Below, in pieces: positions 17,041 through 26,902 of a DNA stretch of 64,000 nucleotides (the first letter of the stretch is position 1; each line of letters starts with the position of its first letter). Below the pieces are notes generated by a model. It was not told the origin of the DNA, did not search any database, and saw only the letters and a program-made list of their open reading frames with translations. The DNA lies in assembly GCA_018896025.1 (NCBI GenBank), contig JAHIND010000008.1, positions 1-64,000 on the forward strand, in the 5' to 3' direction. Source of the DNA: Pseudomonadota bacterium (GTDB lineage: Bacteria; Desulfobacterota; Desulfarculia; Desulfarculales; Desulfarculaceae). Both the position numbers and the translations under genes were made by a program.

Positions 17041-17552
17041 TATTGCGGCTGTGTGATTTCTATCCCTACGGATTGGCCTAATAGATAGTACCTGGCCGAA
17101 CTAAAACGCCACTCCTCGGCCCTTTCCACCAATCCGGCCTTGACCGGGTTGTGGTGCATGTATCGCAGCTTGGCGCGGGCCATGGCTTCCGACCGCACGT
17201 TGAAACTGTAAAACCTGCGTTGCCAAACAGGATCGTCGGGCGTTGCCTGAGATGAATAGCCTTTTTGCTTTTCCTGCAAATTTATTTTGATGTGGAAAGA
17301 GGAAAGCCGCTTCCAATGTTTCACCAACTCGCTGAGAACACCGGGGGCGGGAAACCAAACCAGGGCGTGCACATGGTCGGGCATCACCACGAAACCCAGG
17401 CATTTGCCTTCCTGAACGGTCAGGCGCGAGGCCAGCACCGAAACCACGATTCCTTTGGGTGCGTCCTCGTCCAGAAGGCGACGGCGTTTGTAGCAAGAAA
17501 AGGTCAGAAAATAGGCATGACCCTGGTCATCGTAAAGCCTTTGTGGTGACAT
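17040..17552 (-). CDS. REP-associated tyrosine transposase (RAYT, Y1/IS200-like)
   Basis: 170 residues. The HUH motif is HVH in GFVVMPDHVHALVWF (about residues 59-61) and the catalytic tyrosine is in LRYMHHNPVKAGLV (about residue 131). The N-terminus YFLTFSCYKRRRLL is typical of RAYTs. These single-strand nucleases recognise REP hairpins and are thought to spread them; they are usually domesticated rather than self-mobile. Here one REP unit abuts the stop codon, an inverted unit lies 50 bp upstream, and a third lies 215 bp upstream, which is the expected arrangement of a RAYT with its own REPs. Confidence 0.9.
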   Translation of the reverse strand: MSPQRLYDDQGHAYFLTFSCYKRRRLLDEDAPKGIVVSVLASRLTVQEGKCLGFVVMPDHVHALVWFPAPGVLSELVKHWKRLSSFHIKINLQEKQKGYSSQATPDDPVWQRRFYSFNVRSEAMARAKLRYMHHNPVKAGLVERAEEWRFSSARYYLLGQSVGIEITQPQ

Positions 17553-17601
17553 GCCGAACTCTCTGGCAGGGATATAGTGCCGGCGCGCGCTGCCTCTAGT
17601 A

Positions 17602-17648
17602 CCTCTTGCGCCTTCGGCGCCCAGACAGCATAGCTGTCTGGGCCACCC
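17602..17648 (-). repeat. REP unit, copy 2, inverted
   Basis: Reverse-orientation copy of the unit at 16992. The main palindrome is kept with a different loop (CAGC-ATA-GCTG), and the second hairpin is GCGCC-TTC-GGCGC instead of TTGC-GCA-GCAA, so the pairing is kept while the bases differ. Confidence 0.8.
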
Positions 17649-17767
17649 GGGTATTTATATTATGACGAGACTCCGATAGTTACCGAAAAATCACCAACAG
17701 TATATCCGCCACCCTTGAATAGGTCGTATTATTAGCGGCGTATGGCTTTTTCAAAGAAACAAGGTAC

Positions 17768-17816
17768 GGGTAGCCCAGACAGCTAGGCTGTCTGGGTTGC
17801 GCAGCAACAAGAGGTT
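17768..17816 (+). repeat. REP unit, copy 3
   Basis: Direct copy of the unit at 16992 with a single base difference over 49 bp. It lies about 130 bp before the enolase start. Confidence 0.85.
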
Positions 17817-17875
17817 CATTTGGCTATCTCGCTTATTTTCTCACTCCCGTATGATGCCGCCATGCCTCCCTTTTC

Positions 17876-17904
17876 TTGACACCCGCCGCCCACGGGGCTA
17901 CCTT
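17876..17904 (+). promoter_or_regulatory. likely promoter of eno
   Basis: TTGACA (17876-17881) is followed after 17 bp by TACCTT (17899-17904). The -10 box is weak, but the -35 box and spacing are ideal and the site is 44 bp before the enolase ATG. Confidence 0.45.
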
Positions 17905-17944
17905 AAGAAATGCCTAGGCCACCTATCCCGAGAGGAGGGGATAA

Positions 17945-19216
<1,272 letters not shown>

Positions 19217-19227
19217 ACAGTTCCGCC

Positions 19228-19258
19228 GCGGCGGGAGGCCAAACGCGCCTCCCGCCGC
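19228..19258 (+). terminator. strong hairpin after eno
   Basis: A 12-bp perfect stem, GCGGCGGGAGGC with GCCTCCCGCCGC, around a 7-base loop, 12 bp after the enolase stop. It lacks a T run, so termination may depend on stem strength or on Rho. Confidence 0.55.
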
Positions 19259-19364
19259 TAGCTCGCACATTTCATGAGGGTTGAGCGGTAGTAAACAACG
19301 TACCTTTTTTCATTTGGCCGCTATGAAAAAGCACCTGAATTGTCTGGGTACAGATCGTACCTCG

Positions 19365-19499
19365 GCCCGGCACAGCCAGCCGCCGGTAGACAAGGCGTCT
19401 GGCAAGCGAGGGCCGCTGGCGTAGCCGAAGCTATGTCGAGGCCCAAGCGCAGCCAGCAACACCGTATGCCGGCGGCTGGCGCAGCCGGACGCACGGCCC
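19365..19499 (-). repeat. large imperfect fold-back repeat, copy A
   Basis: About 135 bp beginning CCCGGCACAGCCAGCCGCC and ending GCAGCCGGACGCACGGCC. It is the reverse-orientation relative of copy B at 23821 and copy C at 32323. The ends are partly complementary and the centre forms a small hairpin, so the unit can fold back on itself. It ends 9 bp before the start of the CapK-like ligase gene. Confidence 0.75.
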
Positions 19500-19508
19500 T
19501 CATGAAAT

Positions 19509-20924
19509 ATGCGGGCTAAACCCCTTCCCAGGAGAAGCGCCATAAGCGACGCCGCCTTCAGCCCTGACCCCGCTCTGGAGCGCCTGCCCTTTTACGCCCG
19601 TTTTTACAGCCGACGCGTGCAGCCCGCCCTGGAGCGGGCCAAGGGCAAGGCCACCCCGGTGATCGAGGAGCTGCTGGCCCAGAGCCAGACCTGGGAGCCG
19701 GAGCGGCTGGAGGCCTGGCGCTGGGGTGAGTTGAACAAGCTCTTGTCCTGGGCCGTGGTGCAGGTGCCTTTTTACCGCCGCTGGTTCCAGGAAAAGGGCG
19801 TCACTCCCCAGGATATCGCCGCTGCCCGGGACCTGGGCCCCTTGCCCATAATCAGCAAGCAGATGATCCAAGCCGCGCCCGAGGACTTCCGGGCCGCCGC
19901 CCCGCCCGAGGGCAGCTATGCCAAGAGCACCGGCGGCACCCTGGGCCAGCCCTTGCATTTCATGGTAAACCCCATGTCCGACCAGTGGCGCATGGCCGTG
20001 AGCCGCCGGGGCTACGCCTGGGCGGGCTGCGTGCCCGGCCGCAAGCAGGTGCACCTTTGGAGCGGCGACCTGGCTCCCTTGAGCTGGAAGATGGGCCTCA
20101 AGCGGGGCCTGCACCGCCTGCTGCAAAGCCAGCGCTTCGTGGACTACTACCGCATGCTGGGCCCCAAGGAGGTTGCGGCGGCCATGGAGGTCATCGACCG
20201 CTTCGGCCCGGACTGCCTGGTGGCCTATCCCTCCGGGGCCGAGACCCTGGCCCGCCTAGCCCTGGACATGGGCTGGCGTCCCCGCAAGCCTTTGGTCAGT
20301 GTGCTCACCGGAGCCGAGCGCCTGCTGCCTCACCAGCGGGAGCTTATCCAAGAGGGCCTGGGCTGCCCGGCCTTCGAGACCTACGGCAGCCGCGAGTTCA
20401 TGCTCATGGCCAGCGAGTGCCCGGCCCACCAGGGACTGCACGTTTCGGCCGAGAACGTGATCCTGGAGGTGGATGCCCCACAGGGCCAGGTGGGCGAGCT
20501 TCTGGTCACCGATTTGCACAACTACGCCCAGCCCTTTATCCGCTACCAAGGGGGCGACCTGGCCTCCTGGCTGGAGGGGCCCTGCCCCTGCGGGCGCAGC
20601 TTGCCCCGCCTGGCCGGGGTGGAAGGCCGGGTCATGGACGCCATCCGCACCCCGGACGGCGGGCGGCTCACCGGCCTGTTTTTCCCCCACCTGCTCAAGG
20701 ACTACCCGGCCATCGCCCAGTACCAGATCGTGCAGCCTTCCCTGGATTCCCTGGTTGTGCGCCTGGTGCTGCGTGAAGCGTTGACCGCTGAGCAAGAGCA
20801 GGCTATTTTGTCTGCGGTGCAAAAGGCTCTGCCGGGAGTGCGCCCACGTATCGAACCGGTGGAGAAGATCGAAACCACCCCCAGCGGCAAAGTGCGCATC
20901 ACCATCGGTCTGGGGAATACCTAG
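19509..20924 (+). CDS. CapK-like adenylate-forming enzyme (phenylacetate-CoA ligase family)
   Basis: 471 residues. The family core is visible: VPFYRRWFQEKG, the ATP loop KSTGGTLGQPLHF near residue 140, FETYGSREFMLMASEC, LLVTDLHNYAQPFIRYQGGD, the small CPCGRSLPRLAG cysteine pair, and C-terminal TTPSGKVRITI with the catalytic lysine. CapK-type enzymes adenylate a carboxylate and often work in surface-polymer or modified-lipid synthesis rather than catabolism. It starts directly after a fold-back repeat with no clear ribosome binding site. The next gene, an outer-membrane barrel, follows 14 bp later, and a lipoprotein after that. A surface-related role is inferred from this context. Confidence 0.85.
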   Translation: MRAKPLPRRSAISDAAFSPDPALERLPFYARFYSRRVQPALERAKGKATPVIEELLAQSQTWEPERLEAWRWGELNKLLSWAVVQVPFYRRWFQEKGVTPQDIAAARDLGPLPIISKQMIQAAPEDFRAAAPPEGSYAKSTGGTLGQPLHFMVNPMSDQWRMAVSRRGYAWAGCVPGRKQVHLWSGDLAPLSWKMGLKRGLHRLLQSQRFVDYYRMLGPKEVAAAMEVIDRFGPDCLVAYPSGAETLARLALDMGWRPRKPLVSVLTGAERLLPHQRELIQEGLGCPAFETYGSREFMLMASECPAHQGLHVSAENVILEVDAPQGQVGELLVTDLHNYAQPFIRYQGGDLASWLEGPCPCGRSLPRLAGVEGRVMDAIRTPDGGRLTGLFFPHLLKDYPAIAQYQIVQPSLDSLVVRLVLREALTAEQEQAILSAVQKALPGVRPRIEPVEKIETTPSGKVRITIGLGNT

Positions 20925-20938
20925 AAGAAGAGGCCGCC

Positions 20939-22261
20939 TTGTCAAAAGATATCAAGCCTGCCCTTTGGCTGGGTGCGCTCCTGACGGCGCTGTGCCTGGC
21001 CCTGGCCGCCCCTGCTTGGGCTATAAACCCCACTCCTCCCTGGGTGATCTACGAAGAGGGCCAGGATAAGCCCGAGCCCCGCTGGCTGGCCCTGCCTTAC
21101 GCCTTTTACAGCGACACCTACGACTTCGCCGGGGGCGTCGCCGCAGGCGGGCAGGGCTATCTCCAGGAACAGATGATCTTTTTCGCCGCGGGCCTGGGCA
21201 GCAGCAACGGCACCGGCGCGGGCTACTTCTACCTGGTGGACGTGCAGACGCCATGGGTGCCCCGCCTGTTCATGACCGTGGACTTTTCCGCGGGCCACTA
21301 CACCAAGCAGCGGGCCTATGCCCAGGGCAACTCGGCCTACCGGGGCGAGCAGGCCGGGTCCAACGACTCCAGCAAGGACGACTATCTGGAGGGCAAGGGC
21401 TGGCAGACCTGGGTGGACGTGTTGGGTAAGTACGTGCTGCCCATCGGGGCGGGGCGTAACCAGCCCATACAGCGCTACACCCTCAAGGGCGGCCTGTTGG
21501 TCAGCGAGGCCAGCGGCGGCCAGGTGTACAACCCCCTGGACACCGGCGTGTCCCAGCTTCGTCTGCGCTTTTTTCAGCGCGCCCAATCCATAGACGGCGA
21601 CTCGGGCGATTACTCCTTCCGCACCAACGGCCTGGAGCTGGGCCTGATCTACGACAACCGGGACTACCCCGGCAACCCCAGCGGCGGCAGCTATTCGAGC
21701 TTCACCATCGCCCATGACTTCGGCTGGTTCGACAGCTCCGGCTCCTGGAACAACCTGGAGTTGGACCTGCGCAAGTACTTCTCCCTGGGCCAGGACGGCT
21801 GGTTCAAGCAGCGGGTGCTGGCCTTTGATTTGTGGACCGCCTACAGCGAGTCATGGAACGTGGACCGGGTGGGCGACGAGGTGGTGATCCAAGACCGCAC
21901 CCCGCCGTTTTTCGGGCCCACCCTGGGCGGCTTCTACCGCATGCGCGGCTACCCCTACAACCGCTTCGCCGACAAGGCGGCCATCTACTATGGCGGCGAG
22001 TTGCGCCTGACCGCCCGCTCCAACCCCCTGGGGGAGATAAGTTGGCTGAAATTCGCGGATATCGACTGGATGCAGTTCGTGGTTTTCGGTGAGTTGGGCC
22101 GGGTGTCAGACGACTACAAGATCGATGAGTTCGTGCAGGATCTCAAGTGGGACATGGGCGTGGGTTTCCGGATCATGGCTCAAAAGGCGGTGCTGCGCCT
22201 GGACGTGGCCACCTGCGATGAAGGTTTTGCCGCCTGGGCCATGGTGGGACATCCCTTTTAA
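20939..22261 (+). CDS. outer-membrane beta-barrel protein of the BamA/TamA (surface antigen) superfamily, without POTRA domains
   Basis: 440 residues from a TTG start. Residues 1-29 are a signal peptide (LLTALCLALAAPAWA). There is no room for POTRA domains; the barrel follows almost at once. Repeated amphipathic strands, LELGLIYDNRDYPGNPSGGS, the lid motif GGFYRMRGYPYNRF and the C-terminal residue Phe (MVGHPF) match the bacterial surface antigen barrel. POTRA-less relatives are thought to transport or anchor partner proteins or lipids, but roles are mostly unknown. It lies 14 bp after the CapK-like ligase and 87 bp before a lipoprotein, so all three may work together at the outer membrane. 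Confidence 0.8.
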   Translation: MSKDIKPALWLGALLTALCLALAAPAWAINPTPPWVIYEEGQDKPEPRWLALPYAFYSDTYDFAGGVAAGGQGYLQEQMIFFAAGLGSSNGTGAGYFYLVDVQTPWVPRLFMTVDFSAGHYTKQRAYAQGNSAYRGEQAGSNDSSKDDYLEGKGWQTWVDVLGKYVLPIGAGRNQPIQRYTLKGGLLVSEASGGQVYNPLDTGVSQLRLRFFQRAQSIDGDSGDYSFRTNGLELGLIYDNRDYPGNPSGGSYSSFTIAHDFGWFDSSGSWNNLELDLRKYFSLGQDGWFKQRVLAFDLWTAYSESWNVDRVGDEVVIQDRTPPFFGPTLGGFYRMRGYPYNRFADKAAIYYGGELRLTARSNPLGEISWLKFADIDWMQFVVFGELGRVSDDYKIDEFVQDLKWDMGVGFRIMAQKAVLRLDVATCDEGFAAWAMVGHPF

Positions 22262-22348
22262 GCCGGGCAAGCGGCCCGTAAAGCTTGACAATACAGCGGT
22301 GTTAACGATAGCCTCTGGCCAGAGAAAACCCCCGCGCGGGAGGGACAA

Positions 22349-23803
22349 GTGAGATTCATCGCGGCCTTCGTCGCTTACATGATGTTGCTGGCAAGCCTGG
22401 CCCTGGGGGCCGGTTGCTCCACCATATCCACCGCCGACGCACCCACCCCCGCCCCGGGCCCGGTGATCAAGGCCGGCCTCAAGGCGGTCATGCCCCCGGT
22501 GATCGACAAACGGTCCTGGCCCGGAGAGGACACCGGTACCCCCGACCCCAACATTCACATCTTCGCGCCCGGCATCACCGGCCAGCTCCGCCAAGGGCTG
22601 GTGGGTAGCGGGCTTTTCGCGGCCCTGCCCGCCCCGGACCAACCGGCGGCGGCGGGCATCAACGACCAGCTCACCATCACCATCGGCGAGTTCAGCCTCA
22701 ACACCCTGGGCAACAACCCCTGGTCCGCGGGCTCCTACATCCTGGACGGCCTGATCCTGCCGGTGTTCGGCGTGGTCACCGTGGCCACCAAGGGCGAGGT
22801 GGACACCGGGGCCTATCTGCTGCCGGGCACCAAGGTGGGCACCACCCTGAGCGCCGATGTGGCCTGGGGTGAAAAGGGCGCCAAGAAGCCCATCCTAAGC
22901 CGGGGCTACCGGGTCACGGTGGAACTAGGCGCGGTCAGCCAGCGCGAGATCATGGCCTACATGGGAGGCACCAGCTCCGAGGACGGGGTCAAGATCGGCA
23001 AGGTGCAGGGCATGAAGGCCCTGCAAGAGCTTACCGTGCAGATCAGCCGTGACCCCAACTGGCTCTACCTCAATTCCTACGTGCGCTTGGCCAGGGCCCG
23101 CGAGGTCATCGAAAGCTCCATCGACCCCGTGGCCCGCATGCAGGCGGCCCAGAGGCTGTTGGGCCTTCTGGCCCCCTTGCCCTACACCCCGGAAGAGGCC
23201 AAGGTTTTGCGCGACGGCATGATCAGCGCGGACCTGAGGGCCTCCCAGGCCAACGATCTTAGGGCTCAATACCTGGGCCTGGCCGAGGTAAAGGACCTGC
23301 CCGCCGGGCAGAAGCTGGGCGCGGCCCAGGCCGAGAAGCTGTTCAACGACCCCACCGTGGAAAGGGCCATGGCTCAGGGCGAGGTGGTGCAGCAGGCCCT
23401 GGGGCTGATCCTTAGCTCCATGGCCCCGGTGACCCCCAAGGTCAAGGCCGAGGCGGCTCCGCCCAAGACCATGGTTTCGATTCCCACTTTCACCCGGCCC
23501 ACCATGCCCGATCCGGAGCAGGATTTCCCGGGCGAGAAGAAGAAGGCCAAGCCGGTCCCGGCGGCAGCCAAGCCCAAGGACGCGCCCAAGCCTCTGCCAC
23601 TCACCGCCCAGGCCCAGGCCATGCAGGAGCGGATGATCGGCCAGCTGGCCGACGCCCTCAAGGGCCACCCCCTCCTGCAAAGGGTGTTCGTGCAGCAGGC
23701 CGACAGCGCGGTGGGCCCCCTGTGGCCTGTGGCCGAGAAGGTGCTCATCAAGCTGGATTCGCCCCAGACCAAGAATTACCTGGCCAAGCGGAAGGCCTCT
23801 TAG
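22349..23803 (+). CDS. predicted lipoprotein of unknown function
   Basis: 484 residues from a GTG start with GGAGG 5 bp upstream. A lipoprotein signal ends at the lipobox LGAGC (Cys23). The first 200 residues read like a soluble periplasmic domain (VIDKRSWPGED, ITGQLRQGLVGSGLFAALP), a pattern seen in lipoproteins with an LptE- or GNA1162-like fold. The middle is helical; residues about 360-410 are a Pro/Lys/Ala-rich linker; a helical tail follows. I do not recognise the family. It is third in the ligase-barrel-lipoprotein operon, so a partner role for the barrel is inferred. Confidence 0.75.
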   Translation: MRFIAAFVAYMMLLASLALGAGCSTISTADAPTPAPGPVIKAGLKAVMPPVIDKRSWPGEDTGTPDPNIHIFAPGITGQLRQGLVGSGLFAALPAPDQPAAAGINDQLTITIGEFSLNTLGNNPWSAGSYILDGLILPVFGVVTVATKGEVDTGAYLLPGTKVGTTLSADVAWGEKGAKKPILSRGYRVTVELGAVSQREIMAYMGGTSSEDGVKIGKVQGMKALQELTVQISRDPNWLYLNSYVRLARAREVIESSIDPVARMQAAQRLLGLLAPLPYTPEEAKVLRDGMISADLRASQANDLRAQYLGLAEVKDLPAGQKLGAAQAEKLFNDPTVERAMAQGEVVQQALGLILSSMAPVTPKVKAEAAPPKTMVSIPTFTRPTMPDPEQDFPGEKKKAKPVPAAAKPKDAPKPLPLTAQAQAMQERMIGQLADALKGHPLLQRVFVQQADSAVGPLWPVAEKVLIKLDSPQTKNYLAKRKAS

Positions 23804-23820
23804 GCGGCATTTTGAAAAAG

Positions 23821-23954
23821 GGGCCGTGCGCCCGGCTGCGACAGCCACCGGCATACTGCGTTGCCGGCTGCGCTCGGACCTCGACGTAGCTATAGGCTAC
23901 GGCTCCGGTCCTCGCTTCCCGGACGCCTTGTCTGCCTGCGGCTGGCTGTGCCGG
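23821..23954 (+). repeat. large imperfect fold-back repeat, copy B
   Basis: About 134 bp, related in reverse to copy A at 19365 along its whole length. It begins GGGCCGTGCGCCCGGCTGCG and ends GGCTGGCTGTGCCGG; the centre is the hairpin GTAGC-TATAG-GCTAC. Together with copy A it brackets the ligase-barrel-lipoprotein operon as an inverted pair. Confidence 0.75.
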
Positions 23955-24086
23955 ATTCGGAAATAATCCGTGCCTTGATAAAGCTAACGGGTTGTTTCCT
24001 GAGGAACGCGCGAATCTCAATTCGCACTTAGGTGGCTCAGACTTGTGTAAAACGTCCTGGCCACCGGTTTCAGGGAAGTATCATTC

Positions 24087-24773
24087 GTGAAAGTCATCGC
24101 CCCTTATTATGAGATCCTGTTCCTGCCCGAGCGGGAGCAGGTGCTGGCCCTGGTGGAAGCCGCCGGGCGCACCTGCTACAAGTCCGAACACCTCATCAGC
24201 AGCGACTCGGCCCCGGAGTTCGTAAAGCGCATTGTGGCCTCGGGACACCATAGCGTCATCGAGCACGCCAACCTTTCGGTGCGCTTCGTGTGCGACCGGG
24301 GGGTGACCCACGAGCTGGTGCGCCACCGCCTGGCTGCCTACAGCCAGGAGTCCACCCGCTACGCCAATTACGCCCAGGATCGTTTCGGCAGCCAGATCAC
24401 GGTGATAAAGCCCATGTTCTGGCCCGAGGGCAGCGAGGCCTACCGCCGCTGGGAGGCGGCCATGGCCTCGGCCGAGGAAGCCTATCTGGAGCTGCTGGCC
24501 GGGGGGGCCAAGCCCCAGGAAGCCAGGGCGGTGCTGCCCAACAGCCTCAAGACCGAGATCGTGATGACCGCAAACCTGCGCGAATGGCGTCACGTTTTGG
24601 GCCTGCGCAGTTCCAAGGCGGCCCATCCCCAGATCCGCCAGATCATGCTGCCCCTTATGGGCGAGTTGGGTGAGCGCTTGCCCGAGTTCTTCGCCGACCT
24701 GGCTGAGAAGTACGCCGAGGACATCAAACTCTTTGCTATGTTTGCTGACGTTGACCGAAGTCCGGCCGCATAA
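24087..24773 (+). CDS. thyX: FAD-dependent thymidylate synthase
   Basis: 228 residues, usual length. The ThyX signature is RHRLAAYSQESTRY (about residues 79-92), with HHSVIEHANLSVRFVCDRGV before it and LPNSLKTEIVMTANLREWRH after it, which form the dUMP and FAD sites. It makes dTMP from dUMP using methylenetetrahydrofolate as carbon donor and NADPH/FAD for reduction. Single gene ending in a strong bidirectional terminator. Use of ThyX fits an anaerobe. Confidence 0.96.
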   Translation: MKVIAPYYEILFLPEREQVLALVEAAGRTCYKSEHLISSDSAPEFVKRIVASGHHSVIEHANLSVRFVCDRGVTHELVRHRLAAYSQESTRYANYAQDRFGSQITVIKPMFWPEGSEAYRRWEAAMASAEEAYLELLAGGAKPQEARAVLPNSLKTEIVMTANLREWRHVLGLRSSKAAHPQIRQIMLPLMGELGERLPEFFADLAEKYAEDIKLFAMFADVDRSPAA

Positions 24774-24818
24774 AGAGGCCCGGAAGCGGCCTGAGCGGCG
24801 GGCGCGGCCCAAAAAAGA

Positions 24819-24850
24819 ACCGGAGGCGCGGGCCTCCGGTTTTGCATTTT
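24819..24850 (+). terminator. bidirectional Rho-independent terminator
   Basis: Stem ACCGGAGGC / GCCTCCGGT with a 4-base loop, followed by TTTGCATTTT on the plus strand (for thyX). On the minus strand the same stem is followed by TTCTTTTTT, serving the small gene at 24863. Confidence 0.85.
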
Positions 24851-24862
24851 AGATTGAGCTTT

Positions 24863-25114
24863 TTAGCGATGGATGCGGATGGCGCTGCCCACGTCGCGCA
24901 CATAAGAGGGACTTGAGCCGCTTAGGGCGGAAAGCCCCCAGAATCCCATGGTCAGGGCGGTGACCATCAGCCCCAGCCCCAGCCACAACACCACGCCCCG
25001 GGGCACCCGCCCGAAGAGCAGGGCGCGGGCGGCATTACGGCAACGTTCCATCCCGTGGCACTCTTCCGCGATGGGCAGTTTGCACTGGGGGCCTTCTTTG
25101 CCGTAATAACGCAT
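24863..25114 (-). CDS. small single-pass membrane protein of unknown function
   Basis: 83 residues. The N-terminal 25 residues hold two Cys (CKLPIAEEC) plus CRNAAR, then one hydrophobic helix (VVLWLGLGLMVTALTMGFWG) and a short tail. The ribosome binding site is weak. What supports a real gene is that its stop lies 13 bp before a terminator that also works in its direction. I do not recognise a family. Confidence 0.5.
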   Translation of the reverse strand: MRYYGKEGPQCKLPIAEECHGMERCRNAARALLFGRVPRGVVLWLGLGLMVTALTMGFWGLSALSGSSPSYVRDVGSAIRIHR

Positions 25115-25242
25115 GAAGCTTTAATGGCCTCGCTGGGTAGGCATGGGTGAAAATCTGGTACGACTTCTAGTAGGAAGTATAGCCCAGTCCCTCGCTGGGT
25201 ACAACAAATTGCGCCAAATGAAATAAAAAACTCTGGTGCAGT

Positions 25243-25767
25243 TCATCGCTCCCACAGGGTGCACATGGTCTTCCCGGTATAGATCGTCTTAAGGTGAGTG
25301 AGTCCGGTGGGTTGGAAGTAGGGGCCATAGACCAGCAGCCGCCCCGGCCAGTCCTCGGGCAACAGGTTGACCAGCCAATCCAGGGGCTTGTCGGGGTAGA
25401 CGAACAACAGGTCGTAGGGGGCGAGGTCCACCTGACGGCAGTCGGCGCACAGGAACTCGGCCCGTTCCAGGCCCAGGCCCTGGGCCATGGCCCGACTGGC
25501 CTCAACCAGGTCGGGATCGGCCTCGATGCCTGTGGCCGGCAAAAACAGGGAGGCGATGAGCACCGCCCGGCCGTCGCCGCTGCCCAGGTCAACGAAGCGG
25601 CGGTAGGCCCCCAGGTCTAGCTGGCTCAGCAACTCGTAGACCTCTTCGCTATTGGAGCAGGCCCACATGCCCGCCGGGGTCATTTTGTAGGGCTCGTCCA
25701 GACCGGCATGAAACTCGGCCAGGGCCGCGAGGATTCCGGCCAGTCCCTTGTCAGGGGAGTCGCTCAA
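25243..25767 (-). CDS. class I SAM-dependent methyltransferase-like protein
   Basis: 174 residues. Motif I is FVDLGSGDGRAVLIAS (about residues 58-73), followed by GIEADPDLV (motif II acidic residue) and LFVYPDKPLDWL where motif IV would be. The substrate is unknown; it resembles small Rossmann methyltransferases that act on proteins or small molecules. Its start overlaps the stop of the CoA-binding protein gene by 4 bp, so the two are translationally coupled. Confidence 0.8.
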   Translation of the reverse strand: MSDSPDKGLAGILAALAEFHAGLDEPYKMTPAGMWACSNSEEVYELLSQLDLGAYRRFVDLGSGDGRAVLIASLFLPATGIEADPDLVEASRAMAQGLGLERAEFLCADCRQVDLAPYDLLFVYPDKPLDWLVNLLPEDWPGRLLVYGPYFQPTGLTHLKTIYTGKTMCTLWER

Positions 25768-26192
25768 AACGTCAACCGGTGATGCTCCACCTTGAGGCAG
25801 GCGTTTTGCACCACCAGGATGCCCTCGCTCCGCGCCAGGTCGGCCGCTTTTTGGCTCTGCACGTCAAGCTGCAACCACAGGGCCTTGGGTTTGATCTTCA
25901 CCGCCGCCTCGGCGATCTCGGGAACCGCGTCGCTGCGGCGAAACACATCCACGATGTCCACCGGGCCGGGCACCGAGGCCAGATCGGGATAGGCCTTTTG
26001 GCCCAGGATTTCGTCGGCCATGGGGTTCACGGGGATTATCTCGTAACCGTGGTCCTGCAGGTACCGGGCGACCCGGTAGCTGTCCCGCTCGGGCTTGTCG
26101 GAAAGGCCCACCACGGCGATGCGCTTGGCCTGGCCCAGCAGGTCTTTGACCTCCTGGTCGCCGGGATTGTCGGGCATGGTTCTAAGGGACAT
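25764..26192 (-). CDS. CoA-binding domain protein (YccU-like)
   Basis: 142 residues from the ATG at 26192, preceded by GGAGG with 6-bp spacing (an ATG at 26204 is less well placed). It is a single Rossmann domain: RIAVVGLSDKPERDSYRVAR, YEIIPVNPMADEILGQKAYP, VDIVDVFRRSDAVPEI and LWLQLDVQ, the marks of the stand-alone CoA-binding family related to the N-terminal part of SucD. Members bind CoA or nucleotides; the function is not settled. It lies between an unknown protein and the methyltransferase in the recJ operon. Confidence 0.88.
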   Translation of the reverse strand: MSLRTMPDNPGDQEVKDLLGQAKRIAVVGLSDKPERDSYRVARYLQDHGYEIIPVNPMADEILGQKAYPDLASVPGPVDIVDVFRRSDAVPEIAEAAVKIKPKALWLQLDVQSQKAADLARSEGILVVQNACLKVEHHRLTF

Positions 26193-26212
26193 GTGCACCT
26201 CCATCTGGCCGG

Positions 26213-26842
26213 TTATTTTAGCATGGGCCCACCGGCCCGGCCAGAACGGCGCTCCAGGCGCGAGGCGATGAGACCCCAGCGCATGAGCAGCAAACGCAGC
26301 TCCCGAGGCCCGGCTCCGGCAATGAGGGCCGGGAGCAGGGCCTGGCCATCGTCCGGGGCGCGGCGCACCAGGCTGAGCAGGCGCAGGGCCTCAAAACCGG
26401 AGGCGGGCAGGGGGGGCAGGGGGCAGGCGGCGCAGCCCGGCGGGCCCTCTCCGGCCGCTTCCTGCTGGGCGCAGGCCGCGCAATCGATGCCCGGATAATC
26501 GGCCCGGTGCTCCAGGTGGCGGGCCAGAAGCTCCATCTCCGCCTCTTCCCGTGGGGTGAGCCAGGGGGCCTGCAGGGCCGAGAGCAAAGGTGCCAGAACG
26601 CTCACCGGCAAGTCGGCCAGTTCGGCGGGACCGGGCGCGGGCGTCTCGCCTTGGGCCGGGGCCACCCCCTGCCAGCGCACCGCGGCCAGGCTCAGCAACT
26701 CCAGGCACAACGAGGCCGGGCCCGGGGCGGCCTCCCGGCGGGGAGCCCATTGCCATGGCTCCAGGGGCCGCAGCCAGACGCGGGCCGGGCCCAAGCTCAC
26801 TTCACGGTATGTTGTTTCGCCCGCATCCATGGCCGCAAGCAT
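26213..26842 (-). CDS. protein of unknown function with paired CxxC motifs
   Basis: 209 residues, Ala/Leu/Pro rich. Near residues 120-145 are two CAAC motifs (DCAACAQQE and GCAACPLPP), which could bind zinc. The rest is mainly helical, with RELRLLLMRWGLIASRLERR near the end. An in-frame ATG 4 codons later (26830) is also possible. It lies 60 bp after recJ and 21 bp before the CoA-binding gene on the same strand. No family recognised. Confidence 0.6.
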   Translation of the reverse strand: MLAAMDAGETTYREVSLGPARVWLRPLEPWQWAPRREAAPGPASLCLELLSLAAVRWQGVAPAQGETPAPGPAELADLPVSVLAPLLSALQAPWLTPREEAEMELLARHLEHRADYPGIDCAACAQQEAAGEGPPGCAACPLPPLPASGFEALRLLSLVRRAPDDGQALLPALIAGAGPRELRLLLMRWGLIASRLERRSGRAGGPMLK

Positions 26843-26902
26843 AGGGCCCGCCCCGGCGGGCGGCCAGGAAGGCGTTTCGCTGAATCAGGGCCGGTGCGCG
26901 GG

